Source of the DNA: Betaproteobacteria bacterium
Lineage (GTDB): Bacteria > Pseudomonadota > Gammaproteobacteria > Burkholderiales > Usitatibacteraceae
DNA length: 6,622 nt
NCBI GenBank assembly: GCA_012274175.1
Contig: JAAOZZ010000089.1
Span: 1-6,622, forward strand
Direction of reading: 5' to 3'
Below, in pieces: positions 5,411 through 6,622 of the stretch. Below the pieces are notes generated by a model. It did no database searches, was not told where the DNA came from, and saw only the letters and a program-made list of their open reading frames with translations. Position numbers and translations under genes: made by a program. How positions within the stretch are numbered: position 1 is the stretch's first letter; each line of letters begins with the position of its first letter.

Positions 5411-6622
5411 ATGCGAAAGACAATTATATCTTTAGTCGCGGCCTTGGCCAGTTTGGTTCCGGTCTGGGCAATTGCCGACGGAATGCCCCCGGATGCCGCA
5501 AAGGCGGGCTCTAGCGCCGCGGCCCCAGGATCCTCCCATGTCACCCAGGGCGACCTGCAGGCCGACGCTCCGGACCAATATACGGTCGTCAAAGGGGACA
5601 CGCTGTGGGGAATTTCCGGGCGGTTCCTGAAAGATCCCTGGAAATGGCCGCAGATCTGGAACATGAACCGGGAGGAAATCAAGGATCCGCACTGGATCTA
5701 TCCCGGCGACGTGATCCGGCTGGATCGCACCGGCGCATATCCCGAGCTTTCGTTGATTCGGGGGGGCGCCGGCGGCGAAGTGGCGGCGGGTAACGTGGTG
5801 CGCCTCGAGCCGCGCATCCGAGTGGAACCCCTGCAATCGGCCATTCCCAGCATCCCCGGCTCTGCCCTGGGACCGTTCCTCTCGCAGCCCCTCGTCGTGG
5901 AGGCGGGAGGACTCGACAAGGCGCCGACCCTGCTGGCCACCGAAGAAGGCCGTGTGATCGTGGGCGTGGGGGATACCGCCTATGCGGACCGCATCGGCTC
6001 GGGGGACCCGGTCAATTGGCAGGTCTTCCGGCCGGGTGTCGCGATGCATGACCCGGACACGGGGGAGATTCTCGGCTACGAGGCCAAGTACATCGGGGAT
6101 GCACGCGTGCGCCATTACGGCAATCCCACCACCCTGGTCATCACCAAGGCCCGCGAAGAGATAAACCGCGGCGATCGCCTCCTTCCGGCACGCGAGACAA
6201 GCTATCCCACATACGTACCCCACGCCCCGGACAAGCCCATCAAGGGCACCATCATGTCGGTGGACGGTGGCGTGTCGGAGCTCGGCCAGTTCCGCATCAT
6301 CTCGATCAACCGCGGCGCCCGGGACGGCATCGAGGTCGGGCATGTGCTCGCGAGCTATCGTCGGGGGGCCGTGCTCGGCGTGGAAGGCCACGCTTCGGGG
6401 CCGATGTTCGAGAAGGGATGGCTCAACGGCGTCGACGTGAAGCCGGTGCCGGTGGTGCCAGATCCTCCGCGGGTGCAGGTCGACAACCCGAAAGCAGGAG
6501 CGGTCCTCGAAGGCGGGCCGATCAAGCTTCCCGACGAGCGCACGGGACTGGTGTTCGTGTTCCGGGTCTTCGAGAAGATGTCGTACGCGATCGTGATGCG
6601 TGCCACCAAGCCGATCTACGTC
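5411..6622 (+). CDS. LysM-domain exported protein (C-terminus cut by window edge)
   Basis: 404 residues are visible, still open at the edge. A signal peptide is likely: MRKTIISLVAALASLVPVWAIA, with basic residues then a hydrophobic core and cleavage near residue 22. A short Ala/Gly/Ser/Pro-rich linker follows. One LysM domain spans about 57-104, starting YTVVKGDTLWGIS and ending WIYPGDVIRL, with the Trp-rich insert DPWKWPQIWNMN typical of an extended LysM subtype. LysM modules bind N-acetylglucosamine polymers such as peptidoglycan, so a cell-wall role in the periplasm is expected. The remaining 300 residues show no catalytic motif I recognise. ATG at 5411 has a weak GTGAG seven bases upstream. 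In betaproteobacteria a gene of this kind often lies between def and dprA (from memory); dprA, if present, would be beyond the window. The PDERTGLVFVFRVFEKMSYAIV segment resembles the usual C-terminal part, so the stop is probably close. Confidence 0.9.
   Translation, partial: MRKTIISLVAALASLVPVWAIADGMPPDAAKAGSSAAAPGSSHVTQGDLQADAPDQYTVVKGDTLWGISGRFLKDPWKWPQIWNMNREEIKDPHWIYPGDVIRLDRTGAYPELSLIRGGAGGEVAAGNVVRLEPRIRVEPLQSAIPSIPGSALGPFLSQPLVVEAGGLDKAPTLLATEEGRVIVGVGDTAYADRIGSGDPVNWQVFRPGVAMHDPDTGEILGYEAKYIGDARVRHYGNPTTLVITKAREEINRGDRLLPARETSYPTYVPHAPDKPIKGTIMSVDGGVSELGQFRIISINRGARDGIEVGHVLASYRRGAVLGVEGHASGPMFEKGWLNGVDVKPVPVVPDPPRVQVDNPKAGAVLEGGPIKLPDERTGLVFVFRVFEKMSYAIVMRATKPIYV

Noticed and set aside
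5432..6391. Minus-strand open frame of 319 codons opposite the LysM gene
   Set aside because: The plus strand encodes a convincing signal peptide and LysM domain; the opposite frame has no family resemblance and is expected from high GC.
1..6622. Mobile elements, CRISPR arrays, tRNA or rRNA genes
   Set aside because: No transposase-like frame, long terminal repeats, regularly spaced repeats or structured RNA sequence was seen anywhere in the window.

Overview
The window looks like a core chromosomal segment of a high-GC Gram-negative bacterium, most likely a betaproteobacterium. This is inferred from the gene order (def-fmt ... DUF4390 - ntrY-like kinase - ntrX-like regulator, with a divergent LysM gene upstream of def) and from the protein families. 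No species can be named from the sequence alone. I see no insertion sequence, phage gene, CRISPR array, tRNA or rRNA.

Layout. On the minus strand, read from right to left: def (5293-4790), fmt (4781-3837), a 193-bp AT-richer gap (3836-3644), a DUF4390 exported protein (3643-3044), an NtrY-like membrane sensor histidine kinase (3047-927) and an NtrX-like response regulator (914 to beyond base 1, so its C-terminus is missing). On the plus strand, a LysM-domain exported protein starts at 5411 and is still open at the right edge. A 117-bp divergent spacer (5294-5410) separates def from the LysM gene and holds two inverted repeats.

Function. def and fmt form the usual N-formyl-methionine pair: Fmt formylates initiator Met-tRNA and Def removes the formyl group from new proteins. 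DUF4390, ntrY and ntrX form a tightly packed unit (4-bp ATGA overlap, then a 12-bp gap). This suggests an envelope-associated two-component system with a co-expressed exported partner. The LysM protein probably works at the cell wall.

Points worth a second look. (1) The regulator has an intact receiver domain, but its AAA+ domain has lost the Walker A lysine, the Walker B aspartate and the whole GAFTGA segment, so it probably cannot act as a sigma-54 ATPase activator. (2) rsmB, which I expect between fmt and DUF4390 in related genomes, is absent; the short gap holds no recognisable gene. (3) The def/LysM spacer carries a terminator-like hairpin and a separate dyad. The window otherwise reads as ordinary housekeeping and signalling DNA, and I do not find a clearly new multi-gene system in it.
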